From Bacteroidaceae bacterium (lineage in GTDB: Bacteria; Bacteroidota; Bacteroidia; Bacteroidales; Bacteroidaceae), in NCBI GenBank assembly GCA_017470425.1, contig JAFUYT010000021.1, positions 1-64,000 of the forward strand: 64,000 nucleotides of DNA, written 5' to 3'. This document shows, in pieces, positions 9,215 to 18,091 of this stretch (positions within the stretch are counted from its first letter, which is position 1; every line of letters starts with the position of its first letter). Made by a program: the position numbers and the translations under genes. The notes beneath the pieces are model-generated. The model saw only the letters and a list, made by a program, of their open reading frames with translations, was not told where the DNA came from and made no database searches.

Positions 9215-12200
9215 ATGAGGATTAAGAATTTTACTCTTATGCTGATGGCAGTCCTCTTCTCGGTAGCAGGCTTTGCACAAAAGTCTTTCCCCGTGGGAAA
9301 GGATATTGCCTTCTCGCGTCAGGCAAAAGTCCAGACGCTGGTGAAGCAGAACCGCATCGGCTCTGCATTTACCCTGAGCCCCAAGAGCGAGGCTGCAAAG
9401 ACAGCTACCGCTAAGGCTCCCGCCAAAGCTCCCGAAGTAGTCACCCCTCCCGCCGGTGGCGAAATAGAGTACTACACGCTGACCGGTACCAACAGTAAGG
9501 ATGGCGCTACCACCCGACAGGTGAAGATCGTCTGGGACGATGAAGACGACGACGTGCTCTACGTCTCCGGTCTGAGCTACTACATGCCTAACTCATTTGT
9601 GAAAGGCACCTTCGTCAGCGACGAAAAGGTTGTCTTTGAAGCCGGTCAGTACATGGGTAATCCCGGCGCTGACATCTACTTCGGAGGATATGGCGACGGA
9701 GCGCTTGCCGATGTGGAAGCTACTTACGACGGAGACGAAAACACTTTTACATTTTCTAACTATCTGTTGGACAATAATGACCCTTCAACTTTAGGTATCT
9801 ATGCCTACTGGGAACCTGGCGTAGTGCTCTCCCCGCTGGACGGAACTCCCGAGATTCCCGTGGTGATTCCCAACAACCTCCAGATTGAGAAGTATGCCTT
9901 CTCCGCCCTTGACTATTTCGAAGATAACGCCGCCGTATCCGGCACATTGAATGTCGGCTTCTATGGACAGGACGTCTATATTCAGGGCATGTCCACCAAT
10001 TATCCTGAAGCATGGATCAAGGGTACCTTTACAGATGAGCAGACCGTCGTCTTCCCCTCGGGCCAGCTACTCACGGATGAGCGCAGCCTGTACTTCATCG
10101 CCATCAACGACGATTACGATGTCGTTGAGTCCTATACCCTCATTTACGACCCCCAAACGGGTAATTTCGAAGAAGGCCCTGAAGCACCAATGATCAACAC
10201 CTATAAGGACAAGCTTCAATCTTCCGTATGGCAATTCTACTATGGCTATGAAATCAAGAAGATTACGGAGAAGGCTGCCACTCCGGCCAAATCTCTGGTG
10301 AAAGGTGTCAACTACAAGGTTACGGGCGACGACGTACTCGAGTTCGTCCTCTCCAGCGTAGATGAGAGCAACGAGGGTCTGGTAGAGGAAAAGTTAGCCT
10401 ACAAACTGTGGTATGCCACCGAAGGCGGCGAAGAGAAGGCCTTTACCTTCTCACCCAGCTTGTATAGCAGCCTCACAGAAGAGACACAGGAGATTCCTGC
10501 CACATTCACCGACGATGCAGACTTCCTGAAGGGTAGCGTCAACCTCCGCTCGGAAGACCACACCTCATGGCAGAAGATCGGCATACAGGGCGTTTACTAC
10601 GGTGGCGAAGAGCGCCATGAGTCCGAAATCGCATGGTACACTCCCTCATGGCCCATCATCACCACGCTGCCCGAAGGCCTGACCGTCACGGAACACACGC
10701 TGAAGGGCGTTACCAGCAGAGATGCTGCTGTCGAGAGAACCGTAGGTCTGGCATTCCAGGGCGACGACATGTACATCCGTGGCATTGGCAGCATGAATGA
10801 AGAGAAGTGGGTCAAAGGTACCAAGAATGCTGATGGTGCCTACGTCTTCCCCAAGGGACAAGACCTGGGCAATTACTATGACGAGGATCGTCTGTTCTTC
10901 CTCGGATATAGCGACGACGTCTTCACGGATCCCGTCCTGACAGTCAACACCGCCAACGGCGTCTATGAGTTCACAACAGACATCATCGAGAACGCTGACT
11001 ATACCGACAGAAGCTACTACGTACAGTGGATTAATGCCGGCGCTACCATCACGATAGATGAAGCAGAGGAAGAGATTCCCACGCTCATCGAACTGCCCGA
11101 AGGCCTGGTGGCCGAGGCATGGTCATTCAGTGGTAAAGACTATTTTGAGGATGATGCAGATGTTGCCCACAACGTGAATGTATGCATCGACGGTAAGGAT
11201 GTCTATGTGCAGGGTATCTCACAGGAAGTTCCTGAGGCTTGGATTCTGGGTTCGCTGGAAGACGACAAGATTACCTTTGCGTCTGGCCAGTACCTGGGTG
11301 GCGATGATGAACTATGGTTCATCGCCTACAACATGAGCAGCGGTATTACCGACTATGTCATGACCTACGATGCTGAGACATTCACCATGAGCAACGCCAA
11401 CTCGAATGAGCTGATGGGCGTGAACGCATATAAGGATAAGATCAATCGTTCCTTATACGAATTCTATCACACCAACAAGATCAAGATGATCACCGAGAAG
11501 GCTGCTACGCCTGCCACGCCGTCTATTACCACCATCGCATGGTACAGAAGTGGTTCCGTTGCAGAATTCAACATCCCCACGATAGACGTAGATGGCGATG
11601 GCCTTGTCACAGACAAGCTCTCCTACAAGTTCTACTATGACAACGGCGACGGCGAAGCCCAGCCTATCACCTTCACGACCGAGCTCTATGAGAAGCTCGA
11701 AGCTGACATGACCGAGATTCCTTACGGCTTCACGGAGGAATACGACTTCTACGCGAATGAAGTGTTCTTGAATATGGAGGAATTCCTTAATTGGACACGC
11801 ATCGGAATCCAGAGCATCTACAAGGGCGGCGACGAGACTCACGAATCTGAAATCGGTTGGTACACGATTATCCGTCCGATGTCTGTCAGCCTGCCTGAAG
11901 GCGCAACAGTGGCCAACTACGAATTTAGCGGCACGGATTCAGACGGTGCCTTCCAGAGAACAGTCAAGGTGGCCAAGGTGGACAACTTAGTCTATATCCA
12001 AGGTGCATCCACAGTCGATGCTGAGACCTGGATTGCAGGTGTGAAGAACCCTGAGACGAACGTCTATACTTTCCCGAATGGCCAGTACTTAGGCACTTAC
12101 GTCAATGAGGCACGTCAGATTTCACTCTACATCTTCCTGATGGGCTACAACAGCACGCTCGGCGTGATGAATTTCAGTATGAACTACGACGAGGAGACCG

Positions 12201-12439
12201 GTGTCTTCACGACGGCGAACATCATGGTCGAGAATGCCAACTATGTGGACAACCTCTACTACCTCAACCAGATTCAGGCCGGTGCCACCCTTACTCCTAG
12301 TGGTGATGACGACGCTGTCGCCTCCATCAGCGCAGCCGCTGAAGAGGATGGCGTAGCCTACAACCTCGCCGGTCAGCGCGTTGACAAGAACTTCAAGGGC
12401 GTTGTCATCCGCAACGGCAAGAAGTTCATCCAGAAGTAA
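9215..12439 (+). CDS. Secreted protein with alternating A-A-B-A-A-B-A repeats
   Basis: A 1074-residue protein with a signal peptide (MLMAVLFSVAGFAQK), an Ala/Pro/Lys linker (about residues 62-80) and a repeat architecture. Repeat A (about 110 residues, five copies) has a pattern such as YTLTG...RQVKIVW...DVLYVSG...FVKGTF...VFEAGQYMG. Repeat B (about 150 residues, two copies) starts with YKDK, contains the shared core KITEKAATPA or MITEKAATPA, and ends HESEI(A/G)WYT. The order is A-A-B-A-A-B-A. The C terminus, VAYNLAGQRVDKNFKGVVI then RNGKKFIQK, is the short tail common in Prevotella-type secreted proteins. Function unknown; a surface-exposed beta-rich adhesin or binding protein is plausible. 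It starts 74 bp after the SusD locus in an AT-rich gap. Confidence 0.75.
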   Translation: MRIKNFTLMLMAVLFSVAGFAQKSFPVGKDIAFSRQAKVQTLVKQNRIGSAFTLSPKSEAAKTATAKAPAKAPEVVTPPAGGEIEYYTLTGTNSKDGATTRQVKIVWDDEDDDVLYVSGLSYYMPNSFVKGTFVSDEKVVFEAGQYMGNPGADIYFGGYGDGALADVEATYDGDENTFTFSNYLLDNNDPSTLGIYAYWEPGVVLSPLDGTPEIPVVIPNNLQIEKYAFSALDYFEDNAAVSGTLNVGFYGQDVYIQGMSTNYPEAWIKGTFTDEQTVVFPSGQLLTDERSLYFIAINDDYDVVESYTLIYDPQTGNFEEGPEAPMINTYKDKLQSSVWQFYYGYEIKKITEKAATPAKSLVKGVNYKVTGDDVLEFVLSSVDESNEGLVEEKLAYKLWYATEGGEEKAFTFSPSLYSSLTEETQEIPATFTDDADFLKGSVNLRSEDHTSWQKIGIQGVYYGGEERHESEIAWYTPSWPIITTLPEGLTVTEHTLKGVTSRDAAVERTVGLAFQGDDMYIRGIGSMNEEKWVKGTKNADGAYVFPKGQDLGNYYDEDRLFFLGYSDDVFTDPVLTVNTANGVYEFTTDIIENADYTDRSYYVQWINAGATITIDEAEEEIPTLIELPEGLVAEAWSFSGKDYFEDDADVAHNVNVCIDGKDVYVQGISQEVPEAWILGSLEDDKITFASGQYLGGDDELWFIAYNMSSGITDYVMTYDAETFTMSNANSNELMGVNAYKDKINRSLYEFYHTNKIKMITEKAATPATPSITTIAWYRSGSVAEFNIPTIDVDGDGLVTDKLSYKFYYDNGDGEAQPITFTTELYEKLEADMTEIPYGFTEEYDFYANEVFLNMEEFLNWTRIGIQSIYKGGDETHESEIGWYTIIRPMSVSLPEGATVANYEFSGTDSDGAFQRTVKVAKVDNLVYIQGASTVDAETWIAGVKNPETNVYTFPNGQYLGTYVNEARQISLYIFLMGYNSTLGVMNFSMNYDEETGVFTTANIMVENANYVDNLYYLNQIQAGATLTPSGDDDAVASISAAAEEDGVAYNLAGQRVDKNFKGVVIRNGKKFIQK

Positions 12440-12477
12440 TCCCCGCGATTCCACTTTTTACAAGTTTTACACCCTTT

Positions 12478-12520
12478 GCAGTGCCGATAGACAAGTCGGC
12501 ACTGCATTTTTTGTATTTTT
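12478..12520 (+). terminator. Rho-independent terminator
   Basis: A perfect 10-bp stem, GCAGTGCCGA / TCGGCACTGC (12478-12487 and 12496-12505), with an 8-nt loop is followed by ATTTTTTGTATTTTTT. It ends transcription of the repeat protein. Confidence 0.9.
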
Positions 12521-12545
12521 TCTTGCACAGCTCATCATTTTTCAC

Positions 12546-12553
12546 GACCTTTG
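12546..12553 (+). promoter_or_regulatory. -7-like promoter motif for the C10 protease
   Basis: GACCTTTG followed by CA departs from TAnnTTTG at one position and lies 34 bp before the protease start. Confidence 0.4.
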
Positions 12554-12587
12554 CACCGAATCGTAGCAAACCAACAACAGAATCGAT

Positions 12588-14384
12588 ATGAAACGACATG
12601 TACTTTCTGTTCTCCTGCTCACGGCAGCGTTCATGCCTGCAATGGCTGAAGAGCGCTCCGACGCGGAGATGATGGCTATCGCCCGCCAGCGATGGGGCAC
12701 CCAAGTGAAGGCTTTCGGACAGCAAGCTGTCCCCGCACTGACACGCGTTTATGACGATGCCGCCGTGGCGGTCTATAGCCCCGAAAACGGCGAAAGCTTT
12801 GTCATCGTGAGTCGCGACGACCGGATGCGCCCCGTGCTGGGCATTGCCGCCGGACACTTCGACATCCAAAAGATGCCATGCGGCATGAAGGCTTGGCTGG
12901 CTGGCATCAGCCAACAGCTCACAGCATTGAACGAACAGCCGACCGCACGGCGCGCTCCCGGCGGCTATGACGACGAAGAGGAAATCGACGACGTGGAACC
13001 GATGTTAAGCACCTTTTGGGGGCAGGAAGAGCCCTTCAACGAGCTGGTGCCGATGGACGGGAACGCCCCCGTAACAGGCTGCGTCGCCCTGGCGCTGGCC
13101 CAGATGATGAACTACCACCAGTGGCCCGCTTCCGCTGCGTTCGAAGGACACTACATCACCCAACGGTTCCGCGACGAGAACGGCACGACTGTAGGTTACT
13201 GGTCTCCCGAAAAGCAAGATGTCAACAGCGTCTATGAATACCCCTACGAGGATGCATACTACTACTTCGTTCCCGAGGGTGAGATGTTTTCTCAGTGGGC
13301 GCTACAGGACGAGGATGCCAACAGGAAAGTGGCGACCCTGCTCCGCGACTGCGGCTTTGCTGTCAATATGCGTTACCAGTCAAATCTGGCAAGTGCCTAC
13401 CTGCCGAGTGCCGCCACCGCCTTCTTCCAGACCTTCCACTATGCCCCCTCGTCGGTGCGCTATCTGAGCGCCCCCTACTTCACCGCAGCCGAATGGACAG
13501 CCATGCTCAACCGTGAACTCTATAGCGGCTGTCCCGTCATCTACGGTGCCGAAGATCCCAATCCAGAGAAGCCGAGACAACACGCCTTCATCATCGATGG
13601 CGTCAGCTATGGCCTGTACCACGTGAACTGGGGCTGGTATGGTTATATGAACGGCTATTACGCTCTCAATGCGCTGGATGCAGGAGAAGCCGGCAACTAC
13701 TCCGACAACCACAGCATGGTAATCGGCATCCGCAAGGAGGCATTGCCCTACGATGGCATTCATCCGCTGCTGACAGCCGACTCCTACACATTCACCTACA
13801 CTCCCAATCAGGCGAATAAGTCGCTGAAGGCCACGTTGCAGAGATGCTACAACATATCTATCCAGCCGATGGTGGGACGCCTCTATATCGTTGTGGAGGA
13901 CGAGGCCGGCGGACAGCCTTTCTATGGCGATATCTTCAACCAGGACATTTCCCTTCCCCCCATTACCGATGGCAGTATTACGGGTTGGAATGAAATCCCC
14001 GGCGCTTTCCCCGCTACCAGCCCGACCTTCACGAACGGCCACACCTACCGCATCTATGTGGCTTACAAGGACAATACAGAGAACAGCTACCAGCCCATAC
14101 GCACCGCACGTGAGGGCGGCCCCATCTACTACACGCTGACGATTGACGCACAGGGTCAGGGTGCCATCTCCGGACCTCAGCTCCTGGAGGAGTACCTCGT
14201 AACCACAGGTGTCAAGGACATCAAGGGTCAGACCATCGCCGACGACGGCATCACACGCGTCTATGACCTGCAAGGCCGCCTCGTGCACACGGCACCCACG
14301 GCATCCTTCAACCTCTGGGAGGTTCCCGCCCGTGGCGTCCTCGTCATCAAGCAAGGAAACGACGTTCGAAAAGTGGCTCGCTGA
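12588..14384 (+). CDS. Secreted C10-family (streptopain-like) cysteine protease
   Basis: A 598-residue prepro-protease. Residues 1-20 are a signal peptide (ending MPAMA). Residues about 21-140 are the inhibitory propeptide (the AVYSPENGESFVIVSRDDR region is the usual Spi-type prodomain). The catalytic domain has Cys165 in NAPVTGCVALALAQMMNYH and His332 in PRQHAFIIDGVSYGLYHVNW, both canonical. After about residue 400 there is a beta-rich region, and the C terminus (TRVYDLQGRLVH) resembles a type IX secretion tail. It probably degrades host or dietary protein outside the cell. It is monocistronic, with a terminator before it and a hairpin across its stop codon. Confidence 0.9.
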   Translation: MKRHVLSVLLLTAAFMPAMAEERSDAEMMAIARQRWGTQVKAFGQQAVPALTRVYDDAAVAVYSPENGESFVIVSRDDRMRPVLGIAAGHFDIQKMPCGMKAWLAGISQQLTALNEQPTARRAPGGYDDEEEIDDVEPMLSTFWGQEEPFNELVPMDGNAPVTGCVALALAQMMNYHQWPASAAFEGHYITQRFRDENGTTVGYWSPEKQDVNSVYEYPYEDAYYYFVPEGEMFSQWALQDEDANRKVATLLRDCGFAVNMRYQSNLASAYLPSAATAFFQTFHYAPSSVRYLSAPYFTAAEWTAMLNRELYSGCPVIYGAEDPNPEKPRQHAFIIDGVSYGLYHVNWGWYGYMNGYYALNALDAGEAGNYSDNHSMVIGIRKEALPYDGIHPLLTADSYTFTYTPNQANKSLKATLQRCYNISIQPMVGRLYIVVEDEAGGQPFYGDIFNQDISLPPITDGSITGWNEIPGAFPATSPTFTNGHTYRIYVAYKDNTENSYQPIRTAREGGPIYYTLTIDAQGQGAISGPQLLEEYLVTTGVKDIKGQTIADDGITRVYDLQGRLVHTAPTASFNLWEVPARGVLVIKQGNDVRKVAR

Positions 14385-14395
14385 GCCACTTTTCG
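14367..14395 (+). terminator. Hairpin across the protease stop codon
   Basis: A perfect 12-bp inverted repeat, CGAAAAGTGGCT / AGCCACTTTTCG, overlaps the last codons and stop of the protease gene. There is no T-run after it, so it may stabilise the mRNA end rather than terminate transcription. Confidence 0.5.
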
Positions 14396-14413
14396 CGTTG
14401 CTTGCACAATAAA

Positions 14414-14460
14414 AGGCGAAATGTGCACGTTATAGAGATAGACAAACATCTATTTCGCCT
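14414..14460 (+). promoter_or_regulatory. Inverted repeat abutting a start codon
   Basis: AGGCGAAAT (14414-14422) and ATTTCGCCT (14452-14460) are perfect complements enclosing 29 nt. The right arm ends directly at the ATG of the small ORF, so the stem would sit against the start codon and could modulate its translation and that of rpe. Confidence 0.4.
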
Positions 14461-14607
14461 ATGGAGCAACCTCTACTCATCCCCGTGAAGTTGGAGATGA
14501 TAGACTTCACGAAGAACATTCACAATTACGCTATCCCGGGGCTGGAGCCGCGAACATCCACCCTGCAGTATCTGCGCCAGTTCGCAAGAACGTATCGTCC
14601 CGCATGA
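14461..14607 (+). CDS. Small 48-codon ORF coupled to rpe
   Basis: The ORF encodes a 48-residue peptide beginning MEQPLLIPVKLEMIDFTKN and ending TLQYLRQFARTYRPA. Its TGA stop overlaps the ATG of rpe (ATGA), the usual arrangement for translational coupling. The composition looks protein-like rather than random, with an amphipathic basic C-terminal helix. There is no signal peptide or membrane segment. I do not recognise the family with certainty. It could be a leader peptide controlling rpe-comEC or a conserved small protein. Confidence 0.5.
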   Translation: MEQPLLIPVKLEMIDFTKNIHNYAIPGLEPRTSTLQYLRQFARTYRPA

Positions 14608-15257
14608 ATCTGATTGCCCCTTCGCTCTTGGCAGCGGACTTTGCACATCTCGACCGTGAGATGGAGTGGTTCAACCGCTCCGAGGCAGACTGGCTGCATC
14701 TTGACGTCATGGACGGCGTCTTCGTCCCCAACATCTCCTTCGGTTTCCCCGTGCTGGAGCATGTGGCACGGCTGACGGAGAAACCATTAGACGTCCATCT
14801 GATGATCGTGCAACCGGAGAAGTTCATCACGCAGGTGCGCGACCTCGGTGCCGCCATCATGAATGTGCATCAGGAGGCGTGCGTACATCTGCATCGCACC
14901 ATTCAGCAGATCCACGAGGCGGGCATGAAAGCAGCCGTCACGCTGAACCCTGCCACCCCCGTCTCTACACTCGAAGACATCATCTGCGATGTGGATGTGG
15001 TCATGCTGATGACCGTCAATCCAGGCTTCGGTGCCCAGAAGTTCATCGAGCACAGCCTGAACAAGGTGCGACGCTTGCGCCAGCTCATCACACAGAGCGG
15101 TTCTGCAGCACTGATTGAGGTGGATGGCGGCGTGAACCGCACGACGGCTCCCCGTCTGGCGGAAGCGGGCGTAGATGTCTATGTGACGGGCAGCGCCGTC
15201 TTCGGCAAGCCCGACCCGATTGCAGAAGTCAAAGAGCTAAAGCTCTTAACTTCCTAA
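14604..15257 (+). CDS. rpe: Ribulose-phosphate 3-epimerase
   Basis: A 217-residue TIM-barrel enzyme that interconverts ribulose 5-phosphate and xylulose 5-phosphate in the pentose phosphate pathway. Family signatures are complete: LIAPSLLAADFAHL at the start, WLHLDVMDGVFVPNISFG with metal-binding His and Asp, LDVHLMI, VDVVMLMTVNPGFGAQKFI, and the phosphate-binding IEVDGGVN and YVTGSAVFG segments. Length is normal. It starts inside the ATGA overlap with the small ORF and ends 3 bp before comEC, a rpe-comEC pairing also found in other Bacteroidales. Confidence 0.97.
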   Translation: MNLIAPSLLAADFAHLDREMEWFNRSEADWLHLDVMDGVFVPNISFGFPVLEHVARLTEKPLDVHLMIVQPEKFITQVRDLGAAIMNVHQEACVHLHRTIQQIHEAGMKAAVTLNPATPVSTLEDIICDVDVVMLMTVNPGFGAQKFIEHSLNKVRRLRQLITQSGSAALIEVDGGVNRTTAPRLAEAGVDVYVTGSAVFGKPDPIAEVKELKLLTS

Positions 15258-15260
15258 ACC

Positions 15261-16988
15261 ATGTCCCGCCCCGTTGTCCTGATGGCCTTCGCCCTTGTGG
15301 CCGGGATTGCAGTGGGCGATGCTTTGTTTTACGAAAGACTGATAGTCCCCGCGTGGCTGCATTGGGCCACGTGGGGATTCTCTATATGCTTGGCCGCAGG
15401 TTTCATAGCAGCCTATCGCTATGAGAACCGTCGGGCAAACCGGCTTCACCACTCGGTGTTCCCGTTGCTGACCATCTTGCTCTTCCTTGCCGTGGGGCTG
15501 GAGCGTTATGCGTGGGTGGCAGAGGAGCAGCAGCGGGAATGGGCGGTGCAGGGACGGCCCGTGAACCGCGGCAACCCGGATGAGTTCGACCGCGTGCGGT
15601 GGGAATGGGTGAACGGAGGTGCCAAAGATGCTGGATTCGGGACAGGGGCACGGGAGGAGATGGTGAGGAAGCTGAAGGAGGTGGGGATGGAGGAACAGAC
15701 GCTGGCGCTGGTGGCTGCCATCACGCTGGGAGACCGCTCGCTGCTGAGCCGCGACCTGCGGAGCCTGTTTGCCGAGGTGGGTGCCAGCCATCTGCTGGCG
15801 CTCTCAGGTCTGCATCTCGGCATCATCGTGGGGCTGTTCCTCACATGGATGAACGGACGTCTGCTGCGCTCGCGGTGGCGGAAGGTTGTGGGGCTGCTGA
15901 TCCTGCTGTTTATCTGGATGTATGCCGCCGTTGCAGGCTTCCCGACATCGCTGGTGAGGGCATCGGTGATGACGTCGGTGTTCGTGGTGGCGTGTCTGAT
16001 GAACCGCTATGGCGACCCGCTGCAACAGCTGCTGCTCACGGTCATCCTGATGCTGCTGTGGCGGCCGATGTGGCTGTTCGACGTGGGCGCACAGCTGTCA
16101 TTCGCTTCGGTGGCTGGCATCCTACTGTTCTACCAGCCGTTGTATATGTGGTTCTTCGCGCGGTGGCGCTATCAGATGTTCTGGCTGGAGCGCTACTGGC
16201 TGATGAAGCCGCTGACGATGGTGGCCGTCTCGCTGTGTGCACAGATACTGACGCTGCCGCTGGTGGCGCATTACTTCCACCAGATTCCCGTGTATGGCGC
16301 ACTGGTGAGCGTGGTGCTGATTCCGCTGACTATGGTGTTCATCTATGGGGCGCTGGGGGTGATAATGCTGGCATGGCTGTGGCCCGCGGCGGCGACGCTG
16401 CTATCGGTGGGGCTGACATGGGTAGTGACGGCGCAGCTATGGGTGATGACGCAAGTGGCACAGTGGCCGGGTGCTGTCATTCATGATTTCTGGAGCCGTA
16501 AGGCTGATCCGCAGGTTGTCGTCTATCACAACCGCCGCTGCCCTGCCCTCCATGTCATCGCGTCGCCGTCGGAGAGCTGGCTGCTAATGCCCGAGCCGGA
16601 TTCGGTGGCCACGGGGATGTTCTACATCCGCCGTGACTTCTGGCAGCGACGGCTGACCGCTGAGCCAATGGTGCTGGAAGAACACAGGGCGATAGCGCTG
16701 AAAGGGCGCAAAGGGACGGCACTGGAGAAGGGGTTTACGGCGGTGATGGTGAACGCGGGTAGCGGCGACAGAGGGAGAGGGGAGGTGATGGCGGTGGATG
16801 TGCTGTGGGTGGTGCGCGGGTTCCGCGGTGGCAGCATCGGGCTACTGGCGGAGCACTATGTGCCACGGCTTTTGGTGCTGGATGCCAGCTTGCCTCGCTG
16901 GCAGCGACAGGCGCTGACGAGCGAGGCAAGCAGTAGAGGGTGGCGTGTCTATGACGTGGCCGAACAGGGGGCGCTGCGCTTAAAATAG
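15261..16988 (+). CDS. comEC: ComEC/Rec2-family DNA-uptake channel protein
   Basis: A 575-residue polytopic inner-membrane protein. N-terminal membrane helices are followed by a soluble loop. The ComEC core then begins with ALVAAITLGDRSLLSRDLR and VGASHLLALSGLHLGIIVG, the family hallmark, followed by many transmembrane helices (GLLILLFIWMYAAVAGFPTS, then SLVRASVMTSVFVVA). A final soluble portion lacks metallo-beta-lactamase motifs, as is usual for shorter Bacteroidota ComEC proteins. It would move single-stranded DNA across the inner membrane. The start is 4 bp from the rpe stop. Its 3' end overlaps the opposing chromate-transporter gene by 9 bp. Confidence 0.9.
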   Translation: MSRPVVLMAFALVAGIAVGDALFYERLIVPAWLHWATWGFSICLAAGFIAAYRYENRRANRLHHSVFPLLTILLFLAVGLERYAWVAEEQQREWAVQGRPVNRGNPDEFDRVRWEWVNGGAKDAGFGTGAREEMVRKLKEVGMEEQTLALVAAITLGDRSLLSRDLRSLFAEVGASHLLALSGLHLGIIVGLFLTWMNGRLLRSRWRKVVGLLILLFIWMYAAVAGFPTSLVRASVMTSVFVVACLMNRYGDPLQQLLLTVILMLLWRPMWLFDVGAQLSFASVAGILLFYQPLYMWFFARWRYQMFWLERYWLMKPLTMVAVSLCAQILTLPLVAHYFHQIPVYGALVSVVLIPLTMVFIYGALGVIMLAWLWPAAATLLSVGLTWVVTAQLWVMTQVAQWPGAVIHDFWSRKADPQVVVYHNRRCPALHVIASPSESWLLMPEPDSVATGMFYIRRDFWQRRLTAEPMVLEEHRAIALKGRKGTALEKGFTAVMVNAGSGDRGRGEVMAVDVLWVVRGFRGGSIGLLAEHYVPRLLVLDASLPRWQRQALTSEASSRGWRVYDVAEQGALRLK

Positions 16989-17552
16989 CAGTACCCCCAC
17001 GAGGGCACAGAAGAGGAGGACGCGGATGGGGTTGAGCTTATAGACCTGGCAGGCGACGAGCGTCAGCAGGAAGATGGCGACGCTGATCCAGAACTGCCAC
17101 GGGGATTCCGAGGGCGTGGAGAAGTTCTCGGGCGTCATCAGCAACAGGCAGGCAGCGGCCAGCAGGCCGACAACGGCGGGGCGCAGGCCCGTGAAGACGT
17201 GCTCCACGGCGGGGTGGTGTTTGTACTGCATCAGGAACTTGGAGATCAGCAGCATCAGGATGAAAGAGGGCAGCACGACAGCGAAGGTGGCGGTGGCTGA
17301 ACCGAGGATGCCCATCCAATGGGCGCCGCCTGCATTGACGACGGCGGTGTAGCCGACGTAGGTGGCGGAGTTGATGCCAATGGGGCCGGGCGTCATCTGC
17401 GAGACAGCCACGATGTCCGTGAACTCGCCCATCGACATCCAATGATGGTTCGTCACGACCTCGCCCTGAATCATCGAGATCATCGCATAGCCGCCACCGA
17501 AGCCGAAGAGGCCGATGAGGAAGAAAGTATAGAAGAGCTGAAGGTAAATCAT
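16980..17552 (-). CDS. Chromate transporter family protein (half-size)
   Basis: A 190-residue membrane protein with the ChrA half-domain signatures: FGFGGGYAMISMIQGEVV, then MSMGEFTDIVAVSQMTPGPIG, followed by about five hydrophobic helices. Two half-size proteins encoded in tandem act as a pair in other bacteria. Chromate export is the family label; the physiological anion here is unknown. It lies 5 bp after the other half and converges with comEC, overlapping its stop region by 9 bp. Confidence 0.9.
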   Translation of the reverse strand: MIYLQLFYTFFLIGLFGFGGGYAMISMIQGEVVTNHHWMSMGEFTDIVAVSQMTPGPIGINSATYVGYTAVVNAGGAHWMGILGSATATFAVVLPSFILMLLISKFLMQYKHHPAVEHVFTGLRPAVVGLLAAACLLLMTPENFSTPSESPWQFWISVAIFLLTLVACQVYKLNPIRVLLFCALVGVLLF

Positions 17553-17557
17553 TTTAA

Positions 17558-18091
17558 TTATTCATTCTTGACGAGGCGCCCGTAGAGGTAGCCACCGAGG
17601 CCGGCGGCGACGATGACCCAGATGGGGGAGACGCCGAACATCCAGATGAGGAAGGCACCGAGGACGGGGATCCAGACATTGTAACGGTTGATCTTGGCGG
17701 TTTGCGCCATCTTAAACGTGGGAGCGGCGATGAGGGCCACGACGCAAGGGCGGATGCCACGGAAGGCACGTGCCACCCACGGGGTGTCCTGGAACTGACG
17801 GAAGAAGAGGGCGATGGCCAGGATGATGAGGAACGAGGGCAGGATGCAGCCCAGCGTGGCCATCAAGGCGCCCAACGTGCCGCGCAGCTTGTTGCCAATG
17901 AAGATGCTGATGTTCACGGCGAAGATGCCAGGGCACGACTGCGCCACGGCCATCAGGTCGAGCAGCTCCTCGCGACTGATCCACTGCTTCTCCTCCACCA
18001 CCTTGGCCTCTATCAGCGGAATCATGGCATAGCCGCCGCCGATGGTGAAGAGGCCGATGTGGAAGAAGGTGCGGAATAAAGCGGTCAGCAT
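17558..18091 (-). CDS. Chromate transporter family protein (half-size, partner)
   Basis: The other half-size ChrA protein, with FHIGLFTIGGGYAMIPLIEAK, EELLDLMAVAQSCPGIFAV and several hydrophobic helices. I chose the ATG at 18091, which overlaps the 3' end of purL by 7 bp in another frame, because the conserved domain starts right after it (LTALFRTFFHIGLF). An upstream in-frame start at 18139 would add 16 residues that look unlike the family. The overlap suggests coupling to purL, which is unusual since the functions are unrelated. Confidence 0.88.
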   Translation of the reverse strand: MLTALFRTFFHIGLFTIGGGYAMIPLIEAKVVEEKQWISREELLDLMAVAQSCPGIFAVNISIFIGNKLRGTLGALMATLGCILPSFLIILAIALFFRQFQDTPWVARAFRGIRPCVVALIAAPTFKMAQTAKINRYNVWIPVLGAFLIWMFGVSPIWVIVAAGLGGYLYGRLVKNE

